Assembly: GCA_943787205.1 (NCBI GenBank) | Contig: CALSLN010000024.1 | Coordinates: forward strand, 1 to 64,000 | Direction of reading: 5' to 3' | Length of the DNA stretch: 64,000 bases | Source of the DNA: an uncultured Rhodospirillaceae bacterium | Lineage (GTDB): Bacteria; Pseudomonadota; Alphaproteobacteria; Rhodospirillales; Rhodospirillaceae | Part shown: piece after piece, positions 52,612-59,783 of the stretch | Numbering within the stretch: position 1 is the stretch's first letter | Layout of the letters: every line of letters begins with the position of its first letter | Program-made: the position numbers and the translations under genes | Notes under the pieces: generated by a model | Databases searched by the model: none | Seen by the model: only the letters and a program-made list of their open reading frames with translations | What the model was told of the DNA's origin: nothing

Positions 52612-52776
52612 TTAGTTTATCAACCCTTCTGTTCCAAATACTTTGATGACGGACACTTCATATTGGATGGTCGAAATATAAGCGGTTCTTATGTCTTCAG
52701 GTTTTGAAGCACACGCCGCTAAGGCGAGAACGGCAAAACCAGCAGTCGCCATTTTTTTAATATGAATATTTTTCAT
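52612..52776 (-). pseudogene. Small lipoprotein gene, 3' end replaced by the IS
   Basis: From ATG 52776 the product reads 'MKNIHIKKMATAGFAVLALAACASKPEDIRTAYISTIQYE' then 'VSVIKVFGTEGLIN'. The first 40 residues are a lipoprotein signal with lipobox LAAC plus the start of a common proteobacterial lipoprotein family ('ACASxPEDIxxxYVSxxxYxxYxC'). The family continues well beyond this point. The switch occurs at 52655-52656, precisely the IS right end, so the last 14 codons are IS sequence. The gene is therefore truncated. A short lipoprotein could still be made and anchored, but its function is unknown. Confidence 0.72.
52631..52655 (-). repeat. IS right terminal inverted repeat
   Basis: Plus-strand GTTCCAAATACTTTGATGACGGACA; its reverse complement begins TGTCCGTCATC and ends TTGGAAC, paralleling the left end. 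Confidence 0.6.
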
Positions 52777-52927
52777 TTTGGGAGCCCCCGTAAATTGATT
52801 ATTCGCCAGCACTTATGCTCTTCGGTTGAATGCTGATGATAAAAGTATAAGCAAACCAGATGAGATTGGCTACTTAAACGAGATTATAATTAATAAACTA
52901 TCGCAAGAGTAGGCTTCGCAATGTTGC

Positions 52928-54943
52928 CTAAAACCCCATTGCAACGGAGAAGCGGATGTCCCGCCCGGGCAGGGGGGTCAGTTCTTTGATGAAGGACGTA
53001 TGGGGCCGAGCAAAAGTGTTGCCTAGGTTTTTGCCCTGAAGCGTGAGCCTCAAATCGCGGTCAGCCACGGGCTTCCATGCAATTTGTGCGTTCACGAACG
53101 TGTATGAGTCCGTCCCGTCCTCCAGCGGAGCAAGTCTGCTTGCACTGGAAGAGCCCTCCACTTCAATGCGTGCAAACCAGGATTGGTAGGCTGCATTCGC
53201 ACCCACGGTGAAGAACAGGGGTGGGATTCTTGGCAGCGGTGTGTCCGTTGCCTGGTTCGTCGCGCGCACGTAACTGACCGACCCGTCTACAGCAATCGTT
53301 AGGTCATCTGATGTGTACAGGTCAAAATTAGATTCCATTTCGATGCCTGAGAATTTGGCGTCGACTTGGGTAAACTGAAAAACGGGCAAACCGTCTTCTT
53401 CGAGTCCGGTGAGTTGATCGAAGATGTAGTCGTCATACTCTGTGCGGAATATATTAACGGCCCCTTCGAAAGGACCTGCCTTAACATTGAAGGACGCTTC
53501 CGTTTGCCAAGCCGTTTCTTTGATGAGGTTAGGGTCACCCACTTCAAACTGTTGTGTGGCCAAGTGGGGACCGTTCGAGAATAGCTCTTCTGCGTTCGGC
53601 GCACGTTCTGTAAGCGACGTTGTTAGGCCAAACGTCGTTCTTTCAGACACTGTCCACAAAGCACTTGCAGAACCAGATAGGGTATCAAAACCCCGTTCAA
53701 CTGCAGTTGTTGTTGATGTCACCTCAGCCGTTTCATATCGCAGGCCGCCGGTCAGCGTGAGTGCACCAAAAGAGGCTTCCTCAACAAGGAATAAAGCCAA
53801 GGACTCTGTATTGGTTGGCGGGACGAATGCTTCGTCCCCAATGGCTTCGAAATCGCGGTTACGCAATTGAATACCAAAAGCACCCTCGAGATTTTCCAAG
53901 GGGCGGTGAACGAATTCTACCCGACCTTCCCAAGCCTCATTGAGAAATACGGTGCCAATTTCGTCGCCTTCCAACTCTGTATGGTCGTAATCCCCATAGC
54001 CAAAGCTAAAGGTCGCTTTGTCTAGAAAGGACCCCAGGTTTCGGACTTCCCCATCGACATCGAACCGCACGCGCTTGAGGTCAATGGAAATGATCTCCTC
54101 TTCCTCTTCTTCTTCCTCACCTTCTTCGTGCTCGTGTGCTGCAGGAACGCCGTAGAGAGAGTCGAAGAGGCCACCTGAGACACCGAAATGTCCATCTTCC
54201 CAAATATAGCTCAGGCCGCCACCGAAGGAATAAACCTCGGCACCAGAGTTCTCGACAAAACCCTCATTCCCTTCTTCTTCTGCCTCCTCGTTGGCAAAGC
54301 CGTCGATGTCGTAGTCCGATTGGTCGCTATAGGAGCCGTCCAAAGACAGCACCAAGCCAGATCCAATTGTACCTTGGGTGAGGGCATTGGCACTGAAGGC
54401 GTCTGCGTTGGTGGCATACGTAAGGTCACCTCGGCCACTGACCGATTGCTCGGGCAGTGTTTCTGCAATCCGAGTATCAATCACGTTGATAACGCCACCA
54501 ACTGCGCTGGAGCCAAAACGAAGCGTGTTTGGACCCCGTAAAATTTCAATGCGTTCTGTCGTGCCGGGATTGATGGACACCTGATGGTCCACACTCGTCA
54601 CGGAAGCGTCGACTGGATCTAAACCGTTCGCCAGAACGCGGATGCGGTCACCGCCTTGGCCACGAATAATTGGACGGCTGGCAACAGGGCCAAAAAACGT
54701 TGATGAGACCCCAGTCTCACCGCGCAATGTCTCTCCGAGAGAGGATTGGACCCGATCGCGCAGAGCGTCGCCGGTCAGAATGGAAGCCCCTTGGATTGTG
54801 TCTGCCAGGCTGCGCTCCAACGGCGAGGCCGTAACAATAATCTCCTCAATGTCGAGGGATGGCGCAGTGTTTGATTGTGCGAATGCAGCGTATGGAATAA
54901 GCGCGTGTATAGCTGCCGTATACCAAAGTAATCTTTGGGACAT
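52928..54943 (-). CDS. znuD: TonB-dependent receptor, zinc-type (ZnuD-like)
   Basis: 671 residues. Signal peptide 'MSQRLLWYTAAIHALIPYAAFAQS'; TonB box 'LDIEEIIVTASPLERSLADTIQGASILTGDALRD'; plug 'IIRGQGGDRIRVLANGLDPVDASVTSVDHQVSINPGTTERIEILRGPNTLRFGSSAVGGVINVID'; barrel ending 'IRFSVAMGF'. A surface loop has the metal-binding run 'PAAHEHEEGEEEEEEEEII' (about residues 270-290), like the His/acidic loops of ZnuD zinc receptors. The gene lies 100 bp behind a Zur-type regulator on the same strand, which has a palindromic operator upstream. Zinc uptake across the outer membrane is the most likely role, with copper or another metal as an alternative. Confidence 0.85.
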   Translation of the reverse strand: MSQRLLWYTAAIHALIPYAAFAQSNTAPSLDIEEIIVTASPLERSLADTIQGASILTGDALRDRVQSSLGETLRGETGVSSTFFGPVASRPIIRGQGGDRIRVLANGLDPVDASVTSVDHQVSINPGTTERIEILRGPNTLRFGSSAVGGVINVIDTRIAETLPEQSVSGRGDLTYATNADAFSANALTQGTIGSGLVLSLDGSYSDQSDYDIDGFANEEAEEEGNEGFVENSGAEVYSFGGGLSYIWEDGHFGVSGGLFDSLYGVPAAHEHEEGEEEEEEEEIISIDLKRVRFDVDGEVRNLGSFLDKATFSFGYGDYDHTELEGDEIGTVFLNEAWEGRVEFVHRPLENLEGAFGIQLRNRDFEAIGDEAFVPPTNTESLALFLVEEASFGALTLTGGLRYETAEVTSTTTAVERGFDTLSGSASALWTVSERTTFGLTTSLTERAPNAEELFSNGPHLATQQFEVGDPNLIKETAWQTEASFNVKAGPFEGAVNIFRTEYDDYIFDQLTGLEEDGLPVFQFTQVDAKFSGIEMESNFDLYTSDDLTIAVDGSVSYVRATNQATDTPLPRIPPLFFTVGANAAYQSWFARIEVEGSSSASRLAPLEDGTDSYTFVNAQIAWKPVADRDLRLTLQGKNLGNTFARPHTSFIKELTPLPGRDIRFSVAMGF

Positions 54944-54996
54944 TGTGAGCTCCTGAAAATATTTTTTGGTTATGTGAGTGCGTTATCGAAGGTGTT

Positions 54997-55036
54997 CGAG
55001 GTTTTTGACCTCGTTATTGGTGCGCTCATGGCGCAC
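54997..55036. other. Two consecutive hairpins between zur and znuD
   Basis: CGAGGT-ttttg-ACCTCG (54997-55013) and GTGCGC-tcatg-GCGCAC (55020-55036), the second followed by T6 on the plus strand. On the zur-znuD mRNA (minus strand) they form stem-loops without a 3' U-tract, so they may limit read-through or stabilise a processed end rather than terminate. Confidence 0.4.
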
Positions 55037-55043
55037 ACGTTTT

Positions 55044-55436
55044 TTATTGAATTGCGGTGCAGTCTTTACACTGACCCATGATTTCGAACGTTTTTTGGGC
55101 CGGACTGAAACCAGAGGTCTCCTGCCAGCGGGATACCACTCGGCAGAGCTCATGATCCTCAATTTCCTCCACCTGCTTGCAGCTTGTGCACACAGCAAGA
55201 ACCACTTCATGTGCGTGACCATGACAACGGCAAGGAACAAAGGCTTTGAGGCTTTCGATGCGATGAACGCGTCCGTCTGCATTGAGGCGATCAAGGGCGC
55301 GGTACATGACCGGTGGGGAGGGGCGACGCCGGGCAGGGAGCCGCGCAATCAGTTCATAGGCCGTGAGTGGCTGATCTGCCGTCTCCATAATTTTCACGAT
55401 CTGTGAGTCGTCTACTGCGCGCGCACGGGCCATCAT
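55044..55436 (-). CDS. zur: Fur-family regulator, Zur-like (zinc uptake repressor)
   Basis: 130 residues. The winged helix 'VKIMETADQPLTAYELIARLPARRRPSPPVMYRALDRLNADGRVHRIESLKAFVPC' is the Fur/Zur DNA-binding part with the 'VYRAL' recognition helix. The dimerisation part has 'CRCHGHAHEVVLAVCTSCKQVEEIEDHELC' and 'IMGQCKDCTAIQ': two CxxC pairs for structural zinc plus a His/Cys-rich regulatory site, as in Zur. Zur with bound zinc represses uptake genes. The ATG pair at 55436/55433 leaves the start uncertain by one codon. A 24-bp operator-like palindrome lies 17 bp upstream, implying autoregulation together with znuD. Confidence 0.88.
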   Translation of the reverse strand: MMARARAVDDSQIVKIMETADQPLTAYELIARLPARRRPSPPVMYRALDRLNADGRVHRIESLKAFVPCRCHGHAHEVVLAVCTSCKQVEEIEDHELCRVVSRWQETSGFSPAQKTFEIMGQCKDCTAIQ

Positions 55437-55452
55437 GTGCCCCTTTCAAATG

Positions 55453-55476
55453 AATCGTATCCTATAACATACGATT
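55453..55476. promoter_or_regulatory. Zur operator candidate
   Basis: Perfect inverted repeat AATCGTAT-cctataac-ATACGATT directly upstream of zur. The size, AT-rich centre and spacing resemble the GNNATNNTATANNATNNC-type Zur boxes of alphaproteobacteria. Zur would repress the zur-znuD unit from here. Confidence 0.75.
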
Positions 55477-55544
55477 AAGATCAACAGAGCTGGAAGTCAA
55501 CATTTGATCGTGCGAAAAAAGCGGCCGGCGACTATCCGTCACAG

Positions 55545-55964
55545 ATGATAATGGGAGACAGGCTTTTGAAATTTATTGGCATCGTCGTTTTTTGCCTGCT
55601 CTCGACATCTGCATCAGCCTATCAAGGGATAGAGCTTGGACGGGATTGTCGAAATTCCGATGATGCCGCTGTGGCCAGATGCGAAGGGTTCATTAGCGGT
55701 TTTGTGGCGGGCGCACAGGCTGATATTGAAGGTGAGCCGATCAACATGTGGCGCTACTACGGGTACACGTGGTGTGGACCTGTTGTCTTTGAGCTTTCCG
55801 AAATTATTGATGCCCTCTTTGAGGCGAACCGCACAGGGCAGGCCACACCCCACTTTCCAGCATCCGTGATGCTGGCCCAGTCTTTATCCGCGACGTACCC
55901 CTGCACGGATGCGGCTGCACCGCGTTACCCTGGCTTGGGCTTTCCATCTTTAGAGTCGGATTAA
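55545..55964 (+). CDS. Rap1a/Tai-like small secreted protein
   Basis: Up to 139 residues. The translation start is uncertain: ATG 55545, ATG 55551, or TTG 55566, which has GGGAG 8 nt upstream and gives the clean signal 'MKFIGIVVFCLLSTSASAYQG'. Mature part: 'GIELGRDCRNSDDAAVARCEGFISGFVAGAQADIEGEP...WCGPVVFELSEIIDALFEANRTGQATPHFPASVMLAQSLSATYPCTD'. Four Cys and the 'C...C.GFI.G......C......P....A...L...YPC' pattern match the Rap1a/Tai immunity-protein family, known from T6SS peptidoglycan-amidase immunity and widespread as small periplasmic proteins of unknown role. No effector or T6SS gene is adjacent. Confidence 0.68.
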   Translation: MIMGDRLLKFIGIVVFCLLSTSASAYQGIELGRDCRNSDDAAVARCEGFISGFVAGAQADIEGEPINMWRYYGYTWCGPVVFELSEIIDALFEANRTGQATPHFPASVMLAQSLSATYPCTDAAAPRYPGLGFPSLESD

Positions 55965-55973
55965 TGAAACCAG

Positions 55974-56004
55974 AGAGCCGTTCTTAAAGGCTCTGCTCTT
56001 TATT
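55974..56004 (+). terminator. Rho-independent terminator candidate
   Basis: AGAGCC-gttcttaaa-GGCTCT then GCTCTTTATT, 9 bp after the Rap1a-like stop codon. Stem of 6 bp only. Confidence 0.6.
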
Positions 56005-56539
56005 CAGGAGGCATCGCCGGTATATCCGTCACGCCGACGTCCGCACCCATTTGCGAGAGCAATGTAGTCGCCTGTCCGCGATGGTGTGTTTGGTGATTGA
56101 ACAAATGGCTGAGGCAGAGCGACAGGGGCAGGGTGATATCTTCCTGGCGTAGGAAGTGGTGGAAGTTCAAGTCGGCGCTAATAATCGTGTCCGTTAAATC
56201 AGTCTCGGCCCAATTTTGTATCGCTTGATCGACGATCTCTCGTTCGTTCGATAACGCGGCGAAGTCGGTATGCAACTCCATGTCCAAGCCCGAGAGCGAT
56301 TGGACCGGTTCGAAGAACAAACCCTCTAAGGCTGGGAAGTCCCACTCTGCTGTGGCGAAGCGGTGCAGCCAGACCAAATCTCCCAACAGGATGTGATTGA
56401 GCGTGGCGTGCAGCGATCCAAAGAAGGCGCCCCGATTTTCCTTGCGGGCGTCATCGGATAGGGCACGGGAGGCTTGGTAAACCTTGCCGTTCATCCAAAC
56501 GTTGTAGCGGGCCATGGTGCGGAAATGGGTGAGGCTCAT
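56000..56539 (-). CDS. DinB/YfiT-family putative metal-dependent hydrolase
   Basis: 179 residues from ATG 56539 ('MSLTHFRTMARYNVWMNGKVYQASRALSDDARKENRGAFFGSLHATLNHILLGDLVWLHRF'); the track start at 56578 adds a 13-residue unstructured leader. The four-helix-bundle DinB pattern is shown by 'YNVWMN', 'ATLNHILLGDLVWLHRF' (first metal His after 'TLNH') and 'LSHLFNHQTHHRGQATTLLSQMG' (HxxxH second-site His pair). Family members bind a divalent metal and include thiol-dependent transferases such as bacillithiol or mycothiol S-transferases. Substrate unknown. It is a single gene facing the Rap1a-like gene. Confidence 0.87.
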   Translation of the reverse strand: MSLTHFRTMARYNVWMNGKVYQASRALSDDARKENRGAFFGSLHATLNHILLGDLVWLHRFATAEWDFPALEGLFFEPVQSLSGLDMELHTDFAALSNEREIVDQAIQNWAETDLTDTIISADLNFHHFLRQEDITLPLSLCLSHLFNHQTHHRGQATTLLSQMGADVGVTDIPAMPPE

Positions 56540-56625
56540 GATGGAATGATAACAAATTAAGTTGTTTTTCTCAATCAAAACCTTGGAGCGTTAGCGCGCA
56601 ACTTCCTTAACCCTCAAAATCAACC

Positions 56626-56694
56626 GTGCATGGGGTCGTTCATATTTTTGTCGTGCATGGGCTCGACCCTTCGAACCAACGGTGCATGGGCTCG
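56626..56694. repeat. Three short direct repeats GTGCATGGG(G/C)TCG
   Basis: Copies at 56626-56638, 56653-56665 and 56682-56694, spaced 27 and 29 bp, in the gap between the DinB-like and cupin genes. No coding role is visible. Confidence 0.6.
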
Positions 56695-56715
56695 AACCGA
56701 GCAAATTCAATTTAT

Positions 56716-57273
56716 TTATTTAGGAAGAGGCGTGTAGCCGCTGATAAAAGGGCTGGGGTCTACCGTTTTTGGGTCATAGACCCGGCGTTCGACCGCTCCG
56801 ATATCCGCGCCGTAGATGTGTATGGAAATAGAGGCTTGATCGCTCTCTGCATTCTTGACCCGATGGATGTCGCCCAAGCGCGGCGAGACAAAATCAACCA
56901 TGCCCGGTTTGAGTGTTAGGCTCTCGCCTTCGATCAACTGTCCGGTGTCTGCATCGCGCGCATAAAGCGTGCCGGTCTCTGCGCCACGTAACATGCCGAT
57001 AGCGCCCCACACCCGATGATCGTGAATCGGTGATTCCTGATTGACCCCCCAGACGAAGCTGACCACGGAGAAGCGGGAGTCCGGATCTTTGTACAGCAGG
57101 TACTGGCAGTAGGTTTCTGGGTTCGAGACAGCGTAGGCATCGGGCAACCAGTCATCGGTCGAGACAAGCTCGCCAAGCAATTTACCGCAGACGGGAAGGA
57201 GGTCGGACTCGCTGGGCTTCATGTCAAGCAGTGTCGTCATGCCCGCGATGAAGGCTTCAAACTTTCCGCTCAT
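56716..57273 (-). CDS. Cysteine dioxygenase-type cupin protein (copy 2)
   Basis: 185 residues from ATG 57273, which overlaps the CoA transferase stop (ATGA) and so is the coupled start. Cupin core 'NQESPIHDHRVWGAIGMLRGAETGTLYARD', where HDH gives two iron ligands, and 'GMVDFVSPRLGDIHRVKNAESDQASISIHIYG', where His is the third, plus 'YCQYLLYKDPDSRFSVVSFVW'. The layout matches the 38228 protein ('LLFYEDPDYGFVINGLIK', 'TTIHDHGVSW', 'DIHAEYN') and thiol dioxygenases. It is the last gene of a SnoaL-CoA transferase-cupin operon, suggesting it oxidises a thiol or related intermediate in that pathway (inference). Confidence 0.75.
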   Translation of the reverse strand: MSGKFEAFIAGMTTLLDMKPSESDLLPVCGKLLGELVSTDDWLPDAYAVSNPETYCQYLLYKDPDSRFSVVSFVWGVNQESPIHDHRVWGAIGMLRGAETGTLYARDADTGQLIEGESLTLKPGMVDFVSPRLGDIHRVKNAESDQASISIHIYGADIGAVERRVYDPKTVDPSPFISGYTPLPK

Positions 57274-58430
57274 GCTTTGCATTCCAATTGTTCAAGCTCG
57301 GCAATGATGTCGTCGTGATCACCGTCCAGAGCGGGCGGGCCTCGGCGGATTGGAAAGCTTTCGCCGGCAACTTCAATCGGGCTGGCAAAGGTCTCCGTTT
57401 CGACACCGTTTGGCAGAGTGAGGGGTTGCACCCAGCCGAAGTGATCCACCAGGGGATCACGTAACGCGGCGGAGTAGGTGTTGATCGGCTCGCAGGGAAT
57501 ACCACGAGGCCGGAAGGCTGAGATCCAATGCGCGATGCTTTCTTTCTCGAGGATCGGCTGAAGAATACTCTTGAGTTCAACTTGGTTCTTCGCGCGATCT
57601 CCGGTTGTTAGAAAGCGCGGATCATCTTTCAAACCTGGCTCGCCAATGACCTCGCAGGCCGAGGCGAAGAGCTTGTCGTTCCCGGCTGCAAGTACGATGT
57701 GCCCGTCAGCGGCGGCGTAGGCTTCGTATGGGGAGTTTCTCGGGTGAGAGGAGCCCATGCGGACCGGATCGTTGCCGGTGCCAAAATACTCGCTGGTCTG
57801 AAGGGCAGAGAACGACAGGTTTGTGCCGTACATCGACATATCAATGTGACCGCCAATGCCGCCCGCTTCAACGCGGCGCAGGAGAGAAACGATGGCAAAG
57901 GCGGCGTATAGCCCAGCGCCAAAATCGGAAACGGGAACCCCTGCTTTAACCGGAGTTCGGTCTGCGTCGCCTGTGACACTCATAACCCCAGACGCGGCTT
58001 GCACGGTAACGTCGAAGCCGCCGTCCTGCGCGCGCGGTCCGGTCTGACCAAAGGCGGAGATCGACGCATAAATCAGGCCCGGTTTTTCGTCTTTGAAGGA
58101 GTCGTATCCGAGACCAAGGCGGGCCATGACGCCTGGGCGATTGTTCTCGACGACAGCATCGGCCGACAGGATGAGGCGGCGGGCGAGGGCAAGGCTGTCC
58201 GGGTCCTTGAGGTCGAGGGCGATGCTGCGCTTATTTCTGTTGATGGACGCGAAGTTTTCGCTGTACCCGTCTGAGAAGGGGGGCCAGCCGCGCAAGCCAT
58301 CGCCTTTTAAGGGCTCCACTTTAATCAGGTCAGCCCCCATGTCAGCGAGGGTCATGGCACAGAAGGGGCCCGCTGCAACGTGGCAAAATTCGATAACGCG
58401 AATACCGGAAAGAGGGAGAGGTGGAGACAC
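57270..58430 (-). CDS. CaiB/BaiF family (family III) CoA transferase
   Basis: 386 residues from GTG 58430, which overlaps the upstream TAG by one base (TAGTG); the longer track start is non-coding-looking. 'LPLSGIRVIEFCHVAAGPFCAMTLADMGADLIKVEPLKGDGLRGWPP' is the CoA-binding opening, followed by 'RNKRSIALDLKDPDSLALARRLILSADAVVENNRPGVMARLGLGYDSF' and 'AQDGGFDVTVQAASGVMSVTGDADRTPVKAGVPVSDFGAGLYAAFAIVSLL', which contains the catalytic Asp region. It moves CoA between carboxylic acids in catabolism (formyl-CoA:oxalate, carnitine or aromatic acid types). The acid is unknown. It is the second gene of a three-gene coupled operon. Confidence 0.92.
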   Translation of the reverse strand: MSPPLPLSGIRVIEFCHVAAGPFCAMTLADMGADLIKVEPLKGDGLRGWPPFSDGYSENFASINRNKRSIALDLKDPDSLALARRLILSADAVVENNRPGVMARLGLGYDSFKDEKPGLIYASISAFGQTGPRAQDGGFDVTVQAASGVMSVTGDADRTPVKAGVPVSDFGAGLYAAFAIVSLLRRVEAGGIGGHIDMSMYGTNLSFSALQTSEYFGTGNDPVRMGSSHPRNSPYEAYAAADGHIVLAAGNDKLFASACEVIGEPGLKDDPRFLTTGDRAKNQVELKSILQPILEKESIAHWISAFRPRGIPCEPINTYSAALRDPLVDHFGWVQPLTLPNGVETETFASPIEVAGESFPIRRGPPALDGDHDDIIAELEQLECKA

Positions 58431-58861
58431 TATGGCGCATCCGTTATGGGCGGAATGCCTGTCGGCACTGTGCCTTCGTGGTGATGGACGATCAGCCACT
58501 TGCCATCGATCTGGCGAAATACATCTGAAATGCGGACGCGCCCCTCTGCTGCATTGGGCGGCTCATAAGAGTAGTTGAGGTAGTAGCAGGCGAGGGCAGT
58601 CTCTGCCCAAACGGAAACCTCTGGCTCTTCAATCGTTAGGCTTAAAGCGCCGCGGGCCTGCATCTGCTCTTGATCGCCGTCATGGAACTTTTTGCGTTCT
58701 TCAACACCTCGAATGAGTTGAGGTGTGAAGACGTCCCAGACGGTTGCATCAGGGTGCATATGTCCCTCGATTCCGTCCGAATCATGCTCTTCAAAGGCCG
58801 TGAAAATGCCTTTGATAATGGCGGTAATCTCGTTTGCGGTCTTGGTCTCTTCAACGTTCAT
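58430..58861 (-). CDS. SnoaL-like / NTF2-fold small protein
   Basis: 143 residues: 'EITAIIKGIFTAFEEHDSDGIEGHMHPDATVWDVFTPQLIRGVEERKKFHDGDQEQMQARGALSLTIEEPEVSVWAETALACYYLNYSYEP...VRISDVFRQIDGKWLIVHHHEGT'. This is a cone-shaped alpha+beta NTF2-like fold with Asp/His residues lining the likely pocket. Family members include isomerases, dehydratases and ligand-binding proteins; many have no known activity. It leads the operon with the CoA transferase (1-bp overlap) and the cupin. The 3' end 'PPITDAP' is unremarkable. The ImuA promoter region lies upstream on the opposite strand. Confidence 0.82.
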   Translation of the reverse strand: MNVEETKTANEITAIIKGIFTAFEEHDSDGIEGHMHPDATVWDVFTPQLIRGVEERKKFHDGDQEQMQARGALSLTIEEPEVSVWAETALACYYLNYSYEPPNAAEGRVRISDVFRQIDGKWLIVHHHEGTVPTGIPPITDAP

Positions 58862-58957
58862 GGTGCTCTCTCCCTATCTTGGCCCAGCAAAATCGCGCTC
58901 GGCGTCAGATTGGTCAAGCTGTCTCCTGACATTCTTCTTGACCTTCACAAAGAAAAA

Positions 58958-58972
58958 GAACAAAAAGAGAAC
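58958..58972. promoter_or_regulatory. LexA (SOS) box
   Basis: GAAC-aaaaaga-GAAC, exactly the GAAC-N7-GAAC consensus used by alphaproteobacterial LexA (GTTCN7GTTC on the other strand). It lies about 46 bp before the imuA start, fitting damage-inducible control of imuA-imuB-dnaE2. Confidence 0.88.
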
Positions 58973-59018
58973 AATATACAAGAAGTATTGTTAAAACTGC
59001 AGGCAAGGGAGGGCACTG

Positions 59019-59783
59019 ATGCAAGATATCTCTCGTCACCGGCCAAAGCTTGATGACTTGCGGAATCGGATAGGAAGCATTGAAGGCTTGCCGCGTGCGG
59101 CTGACGCTGTGATTTCGATGGGTCTTGAGGCCATTGATCAGGCGTTGCCTTGGGGCGGCTTACCGCTGTCCTGCCTCCATCATGTTGTTGGTGAAGCAGA
59201 CGCTCTACCGCCCTCTGCTTTTGCATCTTCAGCAACGGCTTTTGTTGCGACTTTAGCCGCGCGGCTGAAGGGGCGGGGAACCGTGCTGTGGTGTCTGCCC
59301 CGCTACAAGGCGGCAGATGCTCTTTATGGCGTAGCTCTGGCGATGCTTGGTCTTGAAGAAGAGGATTTGATCCTTGTCCGTGCGAAGGATGAAAGCGAAG
59401 CGCTTTGGGCCATGGAAGAGGGGCTGTGTTGCTCCGATGTGGGAGTGGTTATTGGGTCTCTCTCTGCACCACTCAATTTAACAGCAGAACGCCGCTTACA
59501 ATTAGCTGCAGAACGTGGCGAGACAACGGGATTCCTTCTACAGCCCGGGGCATCAGTGTCGTCTTCTAGCGCTGCAGTCACGCGTTGGCGGGTTGCTGCG
59601 GCCCCATCTGCGGCCCCTCTTTGGACTGGCCTTGGACCGCCGCGCTGGTCGTTGGCATTAGATCGGTGCCGCCAAGGCACTCCTCATTCATGGATTGTGG
59701 AATGGTGCGATGAGACGTCTGATCTCCGTTTGGCTACCCCGCTTTGCGACCGATCGATTAACTCGGTTTCGGCCGCAGCATAA
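59019..59783 (+). CDS. imuA: ImuA, SOS mutasome accessory protein
   Basis: 254 residues; AAGGGAGGG lies 6 nt before the ATG. RecA/SulA-like fold: 'ALPWGGLPLSCLHHVVGEADALPPSAFASSATAFVATLAARLKGRGTVLWCLPRYKAADALYGVALAMLGLEEEDLILVRAKDESEALWAMEEGLCCSDVGVVIGSLSAPLNLTAERRLQLAAERGETTGFLLQ'. The Walker A is degenerate, as usual for ImuA. With ImuB and DnaE2 it forms the error-prone lesion-bypass complex of many bacteria lacking UmuDC. It overlaps imuB by 74 bp, an operon with likely translational coupling, and is preceded by a LexA box. C-terminal '[18 protein letters not shown]' is typical of the family. Confidence 0.93.
   Translation: MQDISRHRPKLDDLRNRIGSIEGLPRAADAVISMGLEAIDQALPWGGLPLSCLHHVVGEADALPPSAFASSATAFVATLAARLKGRGTVLWCLPRYKAADALYGVALAMLGLEEEDLILVRAKDESEALWAMEEGLCCSDVGVVIGSLSAPLNLTAERRLQLAAERGETTGFLLQPGASVSSSSAAVTRWRVAAAPSAAPLWTGLGPPRWSLALDRCRQGTPHSWIVEWCDETSDLRLATPLCDRSINSVSAAA

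Larger units (their letters stand above)
51142..52655 (+). mobile_element. IS3-family insertion sequence, about 1.5 kb
   Basis: Two overlapping transposase frames (orfA 51229, orfB 51600) bounded by imperfect terminal inverted repeats: left TGTGTACCCCGTCAGCACC..TGGAAC and right (reverse complement) TGTCCGTCATCAAAG..TTGGAAC. A second shared inner block (TAAGGGAGCGTTTTTGGCTCATC and TAAGAGAGAGTTTGGCCCATC) follows. The ends coincide exactly with where fadE homology stops on the left and the lipoprotein homology stops on the right. CTT flanks both sides (51139-51141 and 52656-52658), consistent with a 3-bp duplication, but the flanking genes differ, so a later rearrangement is likely. Confidence 0.88.

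Noticed and set aside
56626-56694. CRISPR-like or tRNA-like reading of the GTGCATGGG repeats
   Set aside because: Only three 13-bp units, no consistent spacers or cas genes, and no tRNA cloverleaf can be drawn.
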